Source of the DNA: Bacillus benzoevorans
Lineage (GTDB): Bacteria > Bacillota > Bacilli > Bacillales > Cytobacillaceae
Reading direction: 5' to 3'
Assembly: GCF_014207535.1 (NCBI RefSeq)
Contig: NZ_JACHGK010000014.1
Location: 1-64,000, forward strand
Length of the DNA stretch: 64,000 nt
This document shows positions 17,323-25,774 of the stretch, piece by piece. Positions within the stretch are counted from its first letter, which is position 1. Every line of letters begins with the position of its first letter. The position numbers were made by a program, and so were the translations under genes. Below the pieces are notes generated by a model that was given only the letters and a program-made list of their open reading frames with translations, did not search any database and was not told the origin of the DNA.

Positions 17323-17560
17323 ATTTGACCTTTGTTAATCCATGTTTCTGCAATACTTCTTTTTGCTTCACGCCTTTCGCGGTGACGTAGTTATTTTTAA
17401 ACCAAGCTGTAATCGATGTTACAGCTGTAAACACTGTTGAAATAAAGAGATACTGCTCTTCAGATGTCCCAGGTATAGTCGAAAAACCAAAGGCCGTTAA
17501 AAACTGATTGAGCAGAGCAACCGCCAATACAATTGTGCGGATCTTCGTGCCTTTATCCAT
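17321..17560 (-). CDS. SPP1-type phage holin (orphan)
   Basis: 79 residues. The N-terminus MDKGTKIRTIVLAVALLNQF and the segment ITAWFKNNYVTAKGVKQK match the SPP1/BhlB-type holin family. Two membrane helices are expected (about 9-27 and 38-56) followed by a basic tail. Holins permeabilise the membrane and release endolysins. There is no endolysin or other phage gene near, so it is either a remnant or a domesticated holin, as seen singly in many Bacillus genomes. GGGGAG precedes the start and the gene has its own terminator. Confidence 0.85.
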   Translation of the reverse strand: MDKGTKIRTIVLAVALLNQFLTAFGFSTIPGTSEEQYLFISTVFTAVTSITAWFKNNYVTAKGVKQKEVLQKHGLTKVK

Positions 17561-17649
17561 TAATTACGTTCTCCCCTTTCATTTCTGTATCTATTCACTG
17601 ATGGGCTGGTTTAGAACAAGCCCTAAAAAAGGAACTGCCGTTCAACAGG

Positions 17650-17688
17650 AAAAAGCTCTGTAGACCATCATCAACTACAGAGCTTTTT
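17650..17688. terminator. Strong hairpin between divergent genes
   Basis: AAAAAGCTCTGTAG and CTACAGAGCTTTTT form a 14-bp stem with an 11-base loop and T-runs on both strands. It has the form of a bidirectional terminator, yet lies between the 5' ends of the holin and the repeat protein. It may mark a lost gene or protect from read-through. Confidence 0.7.
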
Positions 17689-17780
17689 CATATAGAGCAC
17701 TAATCATTTCATGTCGTCACGGTGAATTTGTCCCGTGAATAGGATGGTGTAGCTTTAAATAGAAAAGGAGTGTGTTCCCT

Positions 17781-18380
17781 GTGTACCCACGTTATGAAGA
17801 TGATTGGTACAACTACCAATCTGAGCAGGAGGCTTATTTGTCTCCTTCACCATATCAGCAAGAGAATTTTTACGATCCATCCTATTATGAATATGAAAGA
17901 CAATTTGGTCCTGGAGGACAGCCTCCAATGGGAATGCCTGGACAGGGATTTCCTGGATCACAGCCTCCAATGGGAGCGCCGGGACAGGGTTTTCCTGGAT
18001 CACAGCCTCCAATGGGAGCGCCAGGGCAAGGATTTCCTGGAGGGCAGCCTTCAATGGGAGCACCAGGGCAGGGATTTCCTGGAGGGCAGCCTTCAATGGG
18101 AGCGCCGGGGCAAGGTTCGATGTCCGGGCCGCCAACTGCACCACCGCCTTCTTATGTACCGACTCAAACGATGCAGGCAAGTGCATTTGCCGTTGATCCC
18201 GGCAGTATCCGCAGATGTTTATTCAGATATACCTATATCTGGTTAAGAAATCGACAGCAATTTTGGTTTTACCCAGTCTTCCTCGGACGCAACTCTGTTG
18301 CAGGCTGGCGCTGGACTGGATTTAGATGGATGTATTTTGGCATAAGCCTGAACCAAATCCAATCGTTCACTTGTGTATAA
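17781..18380 (+). CDS. Gly/Pro/Gln-repeat protein with conserved aromatic C-terminal domain
   Basis: About 199 residues from the GTG at 17781, which is ten bases after AAAAGGAG (an in-frame GTG at 17772 touches the ribosome binding site). The N-terminal 40 residues are Tyr/Asp/Glu-rich. Five near-identical 14-residue repeats (PGQGFPGGQPSMGA type) follow. The last 55 residues form a compact W/F/Y/R-rich domain (IRRCLFRYTYIWLRN ... GWRWTGFRWMYFG ... IQSFTC) that I associate with small Bacillales proteins of unknown function joined to low-complexity repeats. Composition suggests a spore-coat or surface protein, but no sporulation promoter was confirmed. No signal peptide. Confidence 0.75.
   Translation: MYPRYEDDWYNYQSEQEAYLSPSPYQQENFYDPSYYEYERQFGPGGQPPMGMPGQGFPGSQPPMGAPGQGFPGSQPPMGAPGQGFPGGQPSMGAPGQGFPGGQPSMGAPGQGSMSGPPTAPPPSYVPTQTMQASAFAVDPGSIRRCLFRYTYIWLRNRQQFWFYPVFLGRNSVAGWRWTGFRWMYFGISLNQIQSFTCV
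17913..18122 (+). repeat. Five tandem 42-bp repeats
   Basis: The 42-base unit encodes fourteen residues (GGQPSMGAPGQGFP and variants) and is repeated five times inside the preceding gene. Units differ mostly at silent positions or at PPM/PSM and GS/GG, so unit number is likely to vary between strains. Confidence 0.9.
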
Positions 18381-18393
18381 TTGGCAAAAAATA

Positions 18394-18437
18394 AGACGGC
18401 TGCGAAACCCATTTTACGGGATATCGCAGCTGTTTGT
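18394..18437 (+). terminator. Terminator of the repeat protein gene
   Basis: GGCTGCGA and TCGCAGCT pair across an 18-base loop and are followed by GTTTGTTTATTTATTTT. The region from here to 18660 holds no other gene I can support. Confidence 0.55.
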
Positions 18438-18660
18438 TTATTTATTTTCAAGCATTCCCCCAGATGATTACAGAGAAATCCACAGAAAACCTTTTATTCG
18501 ACAAATTTCGAGGTATCTGCACCTTTTTTTGAACATTACGGACATAAAACGACACAGCTATCCGAATTTATGAAATGGAGGGATGATTTTCCATACCCTG
18601 CATCGGGCGGGGATGGCAAGGAGTCTATGAACTGAACTTTTAACATCAAGGAAAGAATAG

Positions 18661-20094
18661 GTGAATGTTTTCATGACTTTTGAAAAGGCTTTATATAGGG
18701 AATTCACATTAAGCAGAAAAGAAACCTACGGGAAAAATAAGAAAAAGAATAACACGCCGGTTTTTACATCCAGAATGGAAAAACACGACTATTTTAAAGG
18801 TACGCCTTTTTTCGATATACGCAATGTAATAGATGTAACAGGATTTCTAAAAGATATCAAAGCACATTGGAATACATATGTTTCTCAGGTAAATCGCCTG
18901 ATTCAGCACAATCCAATCAAAAAACTGGTAATGACTGGGATCTTTACGATTGTGCTTGGCATTTCGGCTCTCCATCCGAGTGCAGCCATTGTGCCTGAAT
19001 ATACCTATCAAGTGAAAGCCGGAGAAAAAGTGGATACGATTGCACAAGCACATGGAGTGACGGCACATGAAATCTATGCTGCTAATGGAATCTCAACTTT
19101 AAACAGCGGGCAAAAGCTTCTCCTGCCAAAGGTGGAAGATATGTCTGTTAGCGCTGATACTTTAAATATCCGTTCGCAGCCAACTGTTCAAGGCAGTGTT
19201 GTTGGATTTTTAAAAAAGGGTCAGGTCGTGAAGGTTTCCTTCATCGAAAACGGCTGGGCGGCCATCATGATGGAAGGGCGAATCCGTTATGTGAGTGCTG
19301 ATTATCTGAGCAAAAATGCGGAGAAAAACATTATTGCCGCAAGCAGTTCTGCTGTTTATACGATTAAGCCCGGGGATACTTTTTACAAAATCAGCCAAGC
19401 CCTCGGAGTTTCCATTTCTTCCATTCAAAACCTGAATCCGGGGGTGGAGCCTTCTAAACTGAAAGTGGGGCAATCTATTCAAGTTCCAAACGCAGCTGGC
19501 AGCAATCCGGCGAAAAAGGAATCGATTGCAACGATTAGCCAGTCTGTTTATGTGATACAACCCGGGGATACTTTTTACAAAATCAGTAAGGAATTGGGCG
19601 TTACTGTCGCTTCCATTCAAGAGCTAAATCCAGGGGTCGAACCTGCGAAACTGAAAGTGGGACAGTCCATCAATCTTTCAAGCACTGCTGCTAAACCTCA
19701 AGCAATGGATAAGGCTGAGCAAATAAGCGAAACTACTAAGTATGCGGTTAAGTCCGGAGATACGCTATATAAAATCAGCAAAACCCTGGGTGTGTCTGTT
19801 TCTTCGATTCAGGAAATGAATCCGGCGGTTGACCCTGGAAAGCTGCAAATCGGTCAGCCCCTCAATATTCCGGCTGTAACGGCGTCTGAAGTGAACCACA
19901 TAGAAGTGGATGCCCACATCATAGACGCAGACTCTCGGGGAAAGTTTCTATTTAGCACAGTTGATGGCAGCGTACATTCTGCCGAGGCATCAGGTGTGCT
20001 ATTAAATGAATTAATCGAACACAAAGGAGAAAAACTGCTTCTTACACTAAAGGGAAAACGGGGGCAGGAGATGTTTCTTGCCGCCATTCATTAA
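18661..20094 (+). CDS. Membrane-anchored protein with four LysM domains and an SH3b domain
   Basis: 477 residues. A basic cytosolic N-terminus of about 75 residues precedes one membrane helix (around 88-110). Outside are LysM 1 (about 115-157), an SH3b-like domain (160-220, TLNIRSQPTVQGSVVGFLKKG), and LysM 2-4 (about 232-277, 297-342, 360-405), each with GDTFYKIS or GDTLYKIS and a P-G-VEPSKL-type turn. The C-terminal 65 residues match no domain I know and have no NlpC/P60 or amidase motif. LysM binds peptidoglycan GlcNAc, so this is probably a wall-tethered scaffold. The start is a GTG preceded by AAGGAAAG; an ATG at 18673 is an alternative. Confidence 0.85.
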   Translation: MNVFMTFEKALYREFTLSRKETYGKNKKKNNTPVFTSRMEKHDYFKGTPFFDIRNVIDVTGFLKDIKAHWNTYVSQVNRLIQHNPIKKLVMTGIFTIVLGISALHPSAAIVPEYTYQVKAGEKVDTIAQAHGVTAHEIYAANGISTLNSGQKLLLPKVEDMSVSADTLNIRSQPTVQGSVVGFLKKGQVVKVSFIENGWAAIMMEGRIRYVSADYLSKNAEKNIIAASSSAVYTIKPGDTFYKISQALGVSISSIQNLNPGVEPSKLKVGQSIQVPNAAGSNPAKKESIATISQSVYVIQPGDTFYKISKELGVTVASIQELNPGVEPAKLKVGQSINLSSTAAKPQAMDKAEQISETTKYAVKSGDTLYKISKTLGVSVSSIQEMNPAVDPGKLQIGQPLNIPAVTASEVNHIEVDAHIIDADSRGKFLFSTVDGSVHSAEASGVLLNELIEHKGEKLLLTLKGKRGQEMFLAAIH

Positions 20095-20192
20095 GGCGGA
20101 ACTTAATAGGAAGATATTAAAGGAACGTAGTGAGCCCATACACATGAGGCAGTATACTGTTCAACAATAAGATTTTACAGCACCTATAAGCA

Positions 20193-20240
20193 AAGGAAGC
20201 AGCAGCCTCGCAAAGTATCGGCTGCTGCTTCCTTTCTGTT
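20193..20240 (+). terminator. 15-bp stem terminator
   Basis: AAGGAAGCAGCAGCC is perfectly complementary to GGCTGCTGCTTCCTT with a 12-base loop; TCTGTTTTTTCG follows. It ends the LysM gene transcript. Confidence 0.88.
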
Positions 20241-20309
20241 TTTTCGTTTGGGATAAACCCCTTCATCCCTGCTGGTTTCACCTCGTAGTCTTGTATCCTC
20301 TACGAAAAG

Positions 20310-21110
20310 TCAGGCATATTCATTCGATAAATCTCGATGAGTCACAGTGACTGCTTCGAGGATTTTTTCGTTAAGGATTTTGATGTAGGTTCCTTTGACT
20401 CCAAGGGAGTGGGATTCGATGATGCCCGCTGTTTTTAGTTTGCGCAGTGCTACGATCAGAATGGAGCGGGAAATACTGTATTTTTTCGCCACTTTAGAAG
20501 TAACAATCAGACCTGCCTTTCCATTCAATTCTTGGAGGACAATTCCAACTGCCGCTAATTCACTGTGTGTGAGCGTATGAATAACCTTTTGTGCTTTCAT
20601 CATGCTGCGGGCTTCCTTTTCCTGCCCTTTGGCTTTACGGCGGCGCAATTTGAGACCTAATAGGGTTGCAACATACTCTGCAAGGACTATATCATCCTCA
20701 CAAAAAGGTTCATGAAGCCTGTTCATGACAATCGTCCCAAAGCACTCTCTTCCGCCGATAATCGAAACAACTGCTGTCAATTTACTTCTTTCAAATAAAT
20801 CTTTATCATTCACGGGGATGGTTAAATCTTCTCTGTTTGAATTCTGACCCGCAAAGACTTCGTGCAAACTGAATAGATGATGAACGGATGTTTCCGGTGA
20901 AGGATGGTTTTCCAGCCCTTGCTGCATCCAATCATGGGCAATAGGCTGCTTTATATTATATCCCAGCAGCGTATCCTGGCTGCTTATCATATAAACATTG
21001 GACTGAGTAAGTTCACTTAATAACTCTGACATTTCTATAAAAATATCCTGGTGATTGATATTTTTCTTTATTAAATCATTTATGTTTCTTGCTTTCGCTA
21101 ACAAATTCAT
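20310..21110 (-). CDS. codY: CodY-family transcriptional regulator (second, diverged copy)
   Basis: 266 residues aligning without gaps to Bacillus CodY over the first 80 positions. The C-terminal winged helix is well kept (TSKVAKKYSISRSILIVALRKL, GIIESHSLGVKGTYIKILN). In the GAF domain the ligand residues differ: R61 of B. subtilis CodY, which holds the carboxylate of isoleucine, is W61 here; M65 is G65 and F71 is S71. So branched-chain amino acid sensing is probably lost or changed. The gene is not in the usual codV-clpQ-clpY-codY operon and has a 15-20 residue C-terminal extension. GGAGG precedes the start. DNA recognition probably overlaps the CodY box; the signal is unknown. A GTCACAGTGAC palindrome lies inside the 3' coding end (20333-20361). 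Confidence 0.85.
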   Translation of the reverse strand: MNLLAKARNINDLIKKNINHQDIFIEMSELLSELTQSNVYMISSQDTLLGYNIKQPIAHDWMQQGLENHPSPETSVHHLFSLHEVFAGQNSNREDLTIPVNDKDLFERSKLTAVVSIIGGRECFGTIVMNRLHEPFCEDDIVLAEYVATLLGLKLRRRKAKGQEKEARSMMKAQKVIHTLTHSELAAVGIVLQELNGKAGLIVTSKVAKKYSISRSILIVALRKLKTAGIIESHSLGVKGTYIKILNEKILEAVTVTHRDLSNEYA

Positions 21111-21457
21111 GATGCTGCCTCCAATAATTTATGAATACACTGACAATTGAGAAGCGGAGATACAGTTCCATTCCATTGGCATATTGCAAATTCGGCAAGC
21201 CTTAGGATACAAGTATACATAGGCAGGTATACTTTCCCCATTTTAAAAACTAGCCCCGACCTCCTCGGCAAGATTCATTTTGCATGTGCAGCAAACTACT
21301 CTCTCCCGTTGCAATAGGCGGGGAATACCCCTGACAATCTTTTTTTACTAGTAATAATTATCTTTATAATGATTATATTACAGCCCACGACAGTTTTCGA
21401 CGTTTTCACAGAAACTTAATACTATAGACATCTTCCTTTTATTTCCGTTACAGGACT

Positions 21458-21497
21458 GAAAAAGGTGAAGCGCGATTGAAACGCACTTCACCTTTTT
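21458..21497 (-). terminator. Terminator of the LysR gene
   Basis: AAAAAGGTGAAG(T)GCG pairs with CGCACTTCACCTTTTT around a short loop (21458-21497). It is roughly symmetrical and lies 70 bases after the LysR stop. Confidence 0.75.
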
Positions 21498-21568
21498 GCT
21501 GTGTCCAAGAAGCGTGAATGCTGACCTGCTTCACGGGGCGTGCCAACGCAGTTTTACGGCTATTTTTA

Positions 21569-22462
21569 TCAATGCGTATTCGCCGGTTGCACTGCTGTTT
21601 TCACCAAAGCAATAAATGTCTCCAGCACCTTCGTCTGGTAAATCGTTTGGGTCACAATCGAGAAACTGCGCTTAAACGGCAGCTCGATTACCGGAATGAT
21701 ATCGATATAGCCGTTCAGCCTCTCTTTTTCAATCGCCCGGCTCGACAGCAGCGAAATCCCGAGGCCGGCCTCAACCGATTCCTTGATCAGCTGTGTGCTG
21801 CCGAACTCAAGAATATTCTGCGGAGTAAATCCATACAGTTCAAATAGATTATCAGCCGCCTGCCTCGTACCGGAGCCTTTTTCCCGCAAAATCCATGTCT
21901 CTTCCTTCAAGTCAGAGAACCAAATCTTCTCCTTTTTCACAAAAGGATGCTGCGGCGACGCGACAATAAACATATGATCCTCTGAAATACGCTCGATATT
22001 CAGCTTCTTGTCATGACACGGACCTTCAATGATACCCACATCCAGCTGGTGTGTCGCCACCAGCTCGCAAATATCCTTTGTATTGTGAATCGTGATCGTC
22101 GGATGAATCTCCGGAAACTGCCTTTTCAACTGTACGATAATCTTCGGCAAAATGTACTCGCCAAACGTATAGCTCGCGCCAATCGAAATCGGCCCTGACC
22201 TCTGATTCGTCAGATCATCCAGCGAACTCTGCATCTTCGCATACAGCGCCAAGATTTCTTTTGCATGATGATAGACAATCTCCCCCGCCTTATTCATCCG
22301 CACGAACTTATTGCTCCTCTCTAAGAGCCGCGTCCCCACCGTTTCCTCCAGCGCCTTAATATACTGACTCACCGCCGGCTGCGTCATATGCAGTTCAGAT
22401 GCCACCTTCGAAAAATTCTCCTTCTCCACAACCTTCACAAACACATTTAAATACTGATCCAT
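21569..22462 (-). CDS. LysR-family regulator (CysL/YeiE-like), divergent from yeiH
   Basis: 297 residues. The winged helix is at 1-60 with the standard FSKVASELHMTQPAVSQYIKAL recognition region, followed by a linker helix and an effector domain (about 90-290). It lies divergent to a yeiH-type gene 213 bases away. This pairing is common (yeiE-yeiH in enterobacteria, related pairs in bacilli), and YeiE/CysL-type regulators respond to sulfite or sulfur status. So it probably activates yeiH, with binding sites in 22521-22675; I did not single out a T-N11-A site with confidence. A copy of the GGGACGGTTCTC repeat sits just upstream of its start. Confidence 0.88.
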   Translation of the reverse strand: MDQYLNVFVKVVEKENFSKVASELHMTQPAVSQYIKALEETVGTRLLERSNKFVRMNKAGEIVYHHAKEILALYAKMQSSLDDLTNQRSGPISIGASYTFGEYILPKIIVQLKRQFPEIHPTITIHNTKDICELVATHQLDVGIIEGPCHDKKLNIERISEDHMFIVASPQHPFVKKEKIWFSDLKEETWILREKGSGTRQAADNLFELYGFTPQNILEFGSTQLIKESVEAGLGISLLSSRAIEKERLNGYIDIIPVIELPFKRSFSIVTQTIYQTKVLETFIALVKTAVQPANTH

Positions 22463-22480
22463 AGTGAAACACTCCCTTTG

Positions 22481-22520
22481 AAACAGGGGGACGGTTCTCC
22501 CGTTTCCCTAATATTTCCCA
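22481..22520. repeat. GGGACGGTTCTC repeat unit
   Basis: ACAGGGGGACGGTTCTCCCG followed by TTTCCCTAATATTTCCC. The unit matches those at 50849, 56104, 57110 and 58110. Here it stands 20 bases upstream of the LysR start instead of at a gene end. Confidence 0.7.
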
Positions 22521-22675
22521 TTACACTATCTATTTGGTCTATTCCCTTTTCCTCCATATTCCATTTATTCACTTTATTATAACCATTTACTTATCATAAC
22601 TATCAAATATACTTATTTCACTTATACACCATACCACGATATGCTTTATGTATCAAAAGAAAATGAGATGATTAT

Positions 22676-23719
22676 ATGGAAATGCAACATGTCAATGTTT
22701 TAATAGAAAAAGAACAGCACAAAAAACTGATTTCTTCGCGTGGTTTATGGGTATCGGGTGTCGCCTTTACTTTTCTCATTGCGGTCATCGGCTTCATGCT
22801 GGCGAAAATGCCCGTTCTGGACAAAATCGGACCGATGGCCAGCGCCATCATCCTAGCTATTCTTTACCGCCAATTCGTCGGCTATCCTGAAAGCTTAAGG
22901 GCAGGAATTCAATTTTCATCGAAAGCACTCCTGCGCTGTGCCATCATTTTGTATGGATTGAAATTGAATATGAATGTGATCCTGAGCCAAGGCCTGGGGC
23001 TCTTAATGCGGGATATGATTGTTATTACCTTTGCTATCCTGACCACCTTATGGCTTGGGAAAAAATTAAAAGCAGACGCCTCTCTGACTTTGCTTCTCGG
23101 CGTCGGTACAGGGGTCTGCGGTGCTGCTGCGATTGCCGCGGTTTCCCCCATTTTAAAGGCGAAAGAAGAGGATACAGCACTAGGAGTCGGAATTATCGCG
23201 CTTGTCGGTACGATTTTTTCCATTATCTATACCATTCTGCAGCCGCTTCTGCCATTATCGGCGAGTGAGTACGGAATCTGGAGCGGTTTAAGCCTTCATG
23301 AACTCGCCCATGCCGCATTAGCCGGTGCAGCCGCCGGTCCTGACGGCTTGACTTTCGCGCTTCTGGCCAAGCTAGGCCGGGTATTGCTGCTCGTACCGCT
23401 CTGTTTGTTTCTTGTTTATTGGATGAAAAGGAAGGAAACGACTGCGACGGAAAGTGCCAAAATTGAATTTCCATGGTTCCTAATCGGGTTTATCGCCATG
23501 AGTTTGTTTGGCAGTTATGTTCTTGGAGACGCGATTCCCGTTTCGGAAAGCGTGTCAGATGGAATCTCTTCCTTAACCGCCTTTCTCTTAACGTCAGCCA
23601 TGGTCGGACTTGGTTTAAACGTCAGCCTTTCAAGCCTGCGGACAAAAGCGGCCCGCCCGCTCATCGCGATGGCTATTACTTCCGTGCTCCTATCGGCAGT
23701 TGCGTTTTTTCTCGCATAA
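22676..23719 (+). CDS. yeiH: YeiH/UPF0324 family membrane protein (putative sulfate exporter)
   Basis: 347 residues with about ten membrane helices. Family marks are GIQFSSKALLRCAIILYGLKLN, LLLGVGTGVCGAAAIAAVSPI and the C-terminal VGLGLNVSLSSLRTKAARPL. Homologues are named putative sulfate exporters; YeiH in enterobacteria is under YeiE and linked to sulfite stress. The start chosen is the ATG at 22676, with another ATG at 22682 and only a weak GAGATG ribosome binding site. A 249-bp mobile repeat lies between its stop and what looks like its original terminator (24009-24050). Confidence 0.85.
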   Translation: MEMQHVNVLIEKEQHKKLISSRGLWVSGVAFTFLIAVIGFMLAKMPVLDKIGPMASAIILAILYRQFVGYPESLRAGIQFSSKALLRCAIILYGLKLNMNVILSQGLGLLMRDMIVITFAILTTLWLGKKLKADASLTLLLGVGTGVCGAAAIAAVSPILKAKEEDTALGVGIIALVGTIFSIIYTILQPLLPLSASEYGIWSGLSLHELAHAALAGAAAGPDGLTFALLAKLGRVLLLVPLCLFLVYWMKRKETTATESAKIEFPWFLIGFIAMSLFGSYVLGDAIPVSESVSDGISSLTAFLLTSAMVGLGLNVSLSSLRTKAARPLIAMAITSVLLSAVAFFLA

Positions 23720-23746
23720 ACACCGGGACAGACTTTTATAAACAAA

Positions 23747-23995
23747 GCTGTGTTAAAGGTCAATGTTGATTTTGGAGGACTTTGTTGATTGGAGTGGAAG
23801 GCACGAAGACTCCTCCGAAAATGCTAGCGCATTTTCATCGTGCGTGGGTGGATTCGAGGAAGCTTATTCAATGTCCTGCGGGAACAGCGAGACAGACGAG
23901 ACCCCGCAGGCACGAAGTGGCGAGGAGGCTCAGGCGTAGATGAGCGGAAAGCGAAGTGCCTGGAACGGAAATCAACAACCAAGTTTAACAGAGCC
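23747..23995 (+). mobile_element. 249-bp MITE-like repeat, copy 1
   Basis: This non-coding element is 99% identical (two differences noted by eye) to an inverted copy at 29997-30246. Its ends are related in inverted orientation (GCTGTGTTAAA... against GCTCTGTTAAAC..., then TGTTGATTT in both). It is flanked by a 9-bp direct repeat ATAAACAAA (23738-23746 and 23996-24004), which looks like a target duplication. Internal hairpins include GAAAATGCTAGCGCATTTTC and CCTGCGGG...CCCCGCAGG. An open frame through it (23840-24031) is duplicated only because the element is. Confidence 0.8.
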
Positions 23996-24008
23996 ATAAA
24001 CAAAAAAA

Positions 24009-24050
24009 GTGCTGTAAAGCCAATCCGATGATTTTACAGCACCCTTTTTT
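24009..24050 (+). terminator. Terminator, probably of yeiH
   Basis: GTGCTGTAAA and TTTTACAGCAC form the stem, with CCCTTTTTTCT after it. It lies just after the mobile repeat, so the repeat seems to have inserted between yeiH and its terminator. Confidence 0.75.
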
Positions 24051-24331
24051 CTATTATATAAATAAATTTTAATACAATAGCGTTTTTTATGCAGCAATTT
24101 CACATACTTTCCTAAACCTCTTGTCCAAAAAAATATTTAAATAAAAAAAAGGATTTTTCGAAGCCGGTATAGAACTATTTTATTAGGCCAAAATGATTCC
24201 GAAGAATCTTTTACTCGGTTCATGAATAAGATAATACACAAGGAAATACCATATTGATAAAGCCATGAGAACCACCTATTGACCTCTATTTTGTAAAAGT
24301 TTAGACAACATTCATATAAGGAGTGGATTGT

Positions 24332-24496
24332 ATGGAAAAATTATATGATTTATGGTTTGTGAATTATGAACATGACATGTCATCGGTTTGCGATAAAGGC
24401 ATCCCTGAGTCAGAGATTGACGAACGTATTCGTCAGATGCAGGAAATCTACTCTGCCGAAGGATTTGACATTGTAGCTGCGCCTTCACAATTGTAA
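24332..24496 (+). CDS. Small acidic protein of unknown function
   Basis: A 54-residue protein starting MEKLYDLWFVNYEHDMSSVC, then an acidic helix (PESEIDERIRQMQEIYSAEG). AAGGAG lies nine bases upstream of the ATG and a terminator follows, so it is likely a genuine small gene. I do not recognise the family. There is no membrane segment or metal motif. The preceding 280 bases (24051-24331) show no further gene. Confidence 0.65.
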   Translation: MEKLYDLWFVNYEHDMSSVCDKGIPESEIDERIRQMQEIYSAEGFDIVAAPSQL

Positions 24497-24524
24497 GGGC
24501 TTTCAAAAAAATAAGAAATAAAGG

Positions 24525-24562
24525 AAACTCGCTTCCACATCGATGAAGCGGGTTTTTTATTT
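24525..24562 (+). terminator. Terminator of the small gene
   Basis: AACTCGCTTC pairs with GAAGCGGGTT across a 9-base loop and runs into TTTTTATTTTT. Confidence 0.75.
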
Positions 24563-24671
24563 TTAGCAAGAATAATGGCTCGACAAATTCCGAGGAATTT
24601 CCTGTCAAAGGTCTTAAAGCTAGACGAGAAATCTGAATAATTTTATAATTATAGCAAAAGGAGTGAATAGG

Positions 24672-25514
24672 ATGGGAAATGTTATTCCAGAGGTCACATT
24701 GAATGATGGCATGACGCTGCCGGTTGTTGGTTTAGGTACATATTTAATCAGAGGAAATACAGGAGTCAATTCTTTATTAAGCGCGCTGGATTTAGGTTAC
24801 CGCCTAATTGATGCCGCTTACAACTATGAAAATGAGGGGACAATCGGTGAAGCCGTGCGCCGCACTTCCGTTCCGCGGGAGCAATTAAGAATTACATCGA
24901 AGCTTCCTGGCCGCTATCAGGAATATGATAAAGCGGTTTCGACGATCCAGGAATCTTTATACCGCGCCGGTCTAGACTACTACGATCTCTATCTGATTCA
25001 TTGGCCAAACCCGAGCCAGGATAACTATGTGGAAGCGTGGCAGGCCTTAATTGATGCGAAGAAATGGGGCTTGATCCGTTCCATCGGCGTGTGCAACTTC
25101 CTGCCTGAGCATATCGATCGCTTAGAAAAAGAAACCGGTGTCCTTCCCAGCGTGAACCAAATTGAATTGCATCCTTTCTTTAACCAGGAAGAGCAAAGAA
25201 ACTATCACGCGGAGAAAGGAATTATCACAGAATCCTGGAGTCCGTTAACCCGCGGCATCCGCGAAATCCAGCTGCCTGAACTGCAGCAAATTGCCGAGAA
25301 GCACAACAAAACGATTGTCCAGGTCGTTTTACGCTGGCATTATCAGCTTGGCGCTGTTTCGATTCCAAAATCAGCAGCAGCCGTGCGTCAGCTTGATAAT
25401 ATCTCATTATTTGACTTCTCACTGGATGAAGCAGATATGAGCATCATTTCAGGACTTTCTTTCCCTGAAGGCAGAATCGCTAACCAAGATCCGGCATTTT
25501 ATGAGGAATTTTAA
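24672..25514 (+). CDS. Aldo/keto reductase
   Basis: 280 residues from the ATG at 24672 (AAAAGGAG eight bases upstream; the in-frame GTG at 24663 overlaps the ribosome binding site). The AKR catalytic tetrad is visible: D (LIDAAYNYENE), its Tyr four residues on, K in TSKLPG and H in LIHWPNP. The GYRLIDAA and IPKSAAAVRQLDN signatures, the latter binding the NADPH phosphate, are present. Family members reduce aldehydes and ketones such as methylglyoxal. It is monocistronic. The 260 bases after it hold a long-range AAAAGACCC...GGGTCTTTT pairing (25530-25602), but no gene. Confidence 0.92.
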   Translation: MGNVIPEVTLNDGMTLPVVGLGTYLIRGNTGVNSLLSALDLGYRLIDAAYNYENEGTIGEAVRRTSVPREQLRITSKLPGRYQEYDKAVSTIQESLYRAGLDYYDLYLIHWPNPSQDNYVEAWQALIDAKKWGLIRSIGVCNFLPEHIDRLEKETGVLPSVNQIELHPFFNQEEQRNYHAEKGIITESWSPLTRGIREIQLPELQQIAEKHNKTIVQVVLRWHYQLGAVSIPKSAAAVRQLDNISLFDFSLDEADMSIISGLSFPEGRIANQDPAFYEEF

Positions 25515-25774
25515 TGGCTTGACAAACAAAAGACCCTCTAGTAAGATATTGAAATTGAACAGGCTGTGTACCATATCGTACATGAGGCCGGGTCTTTTAA
25601 AGACAGTGGAAATAACATCCATGGGACACAATTGGGTTCCATGGTTTTTTTATTTTTCAAGCGAAAAGAAACATATAATGAGGCAGGAAACAAAGGCTTT
25701 ATAAAAAATCACAACCCGCCCCATTTTATAAATTTCGGGGCATCCTTGTGATAATGGAGGATTGATTAAGTTTT

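Noticed and set aside
23840..24031. Arginine-rich open frame, with a near-identical frame at 29955-30152
   Set aside because: Duplicated only because both lie in the 249-bp mobile repeat; no ribosome binding site.
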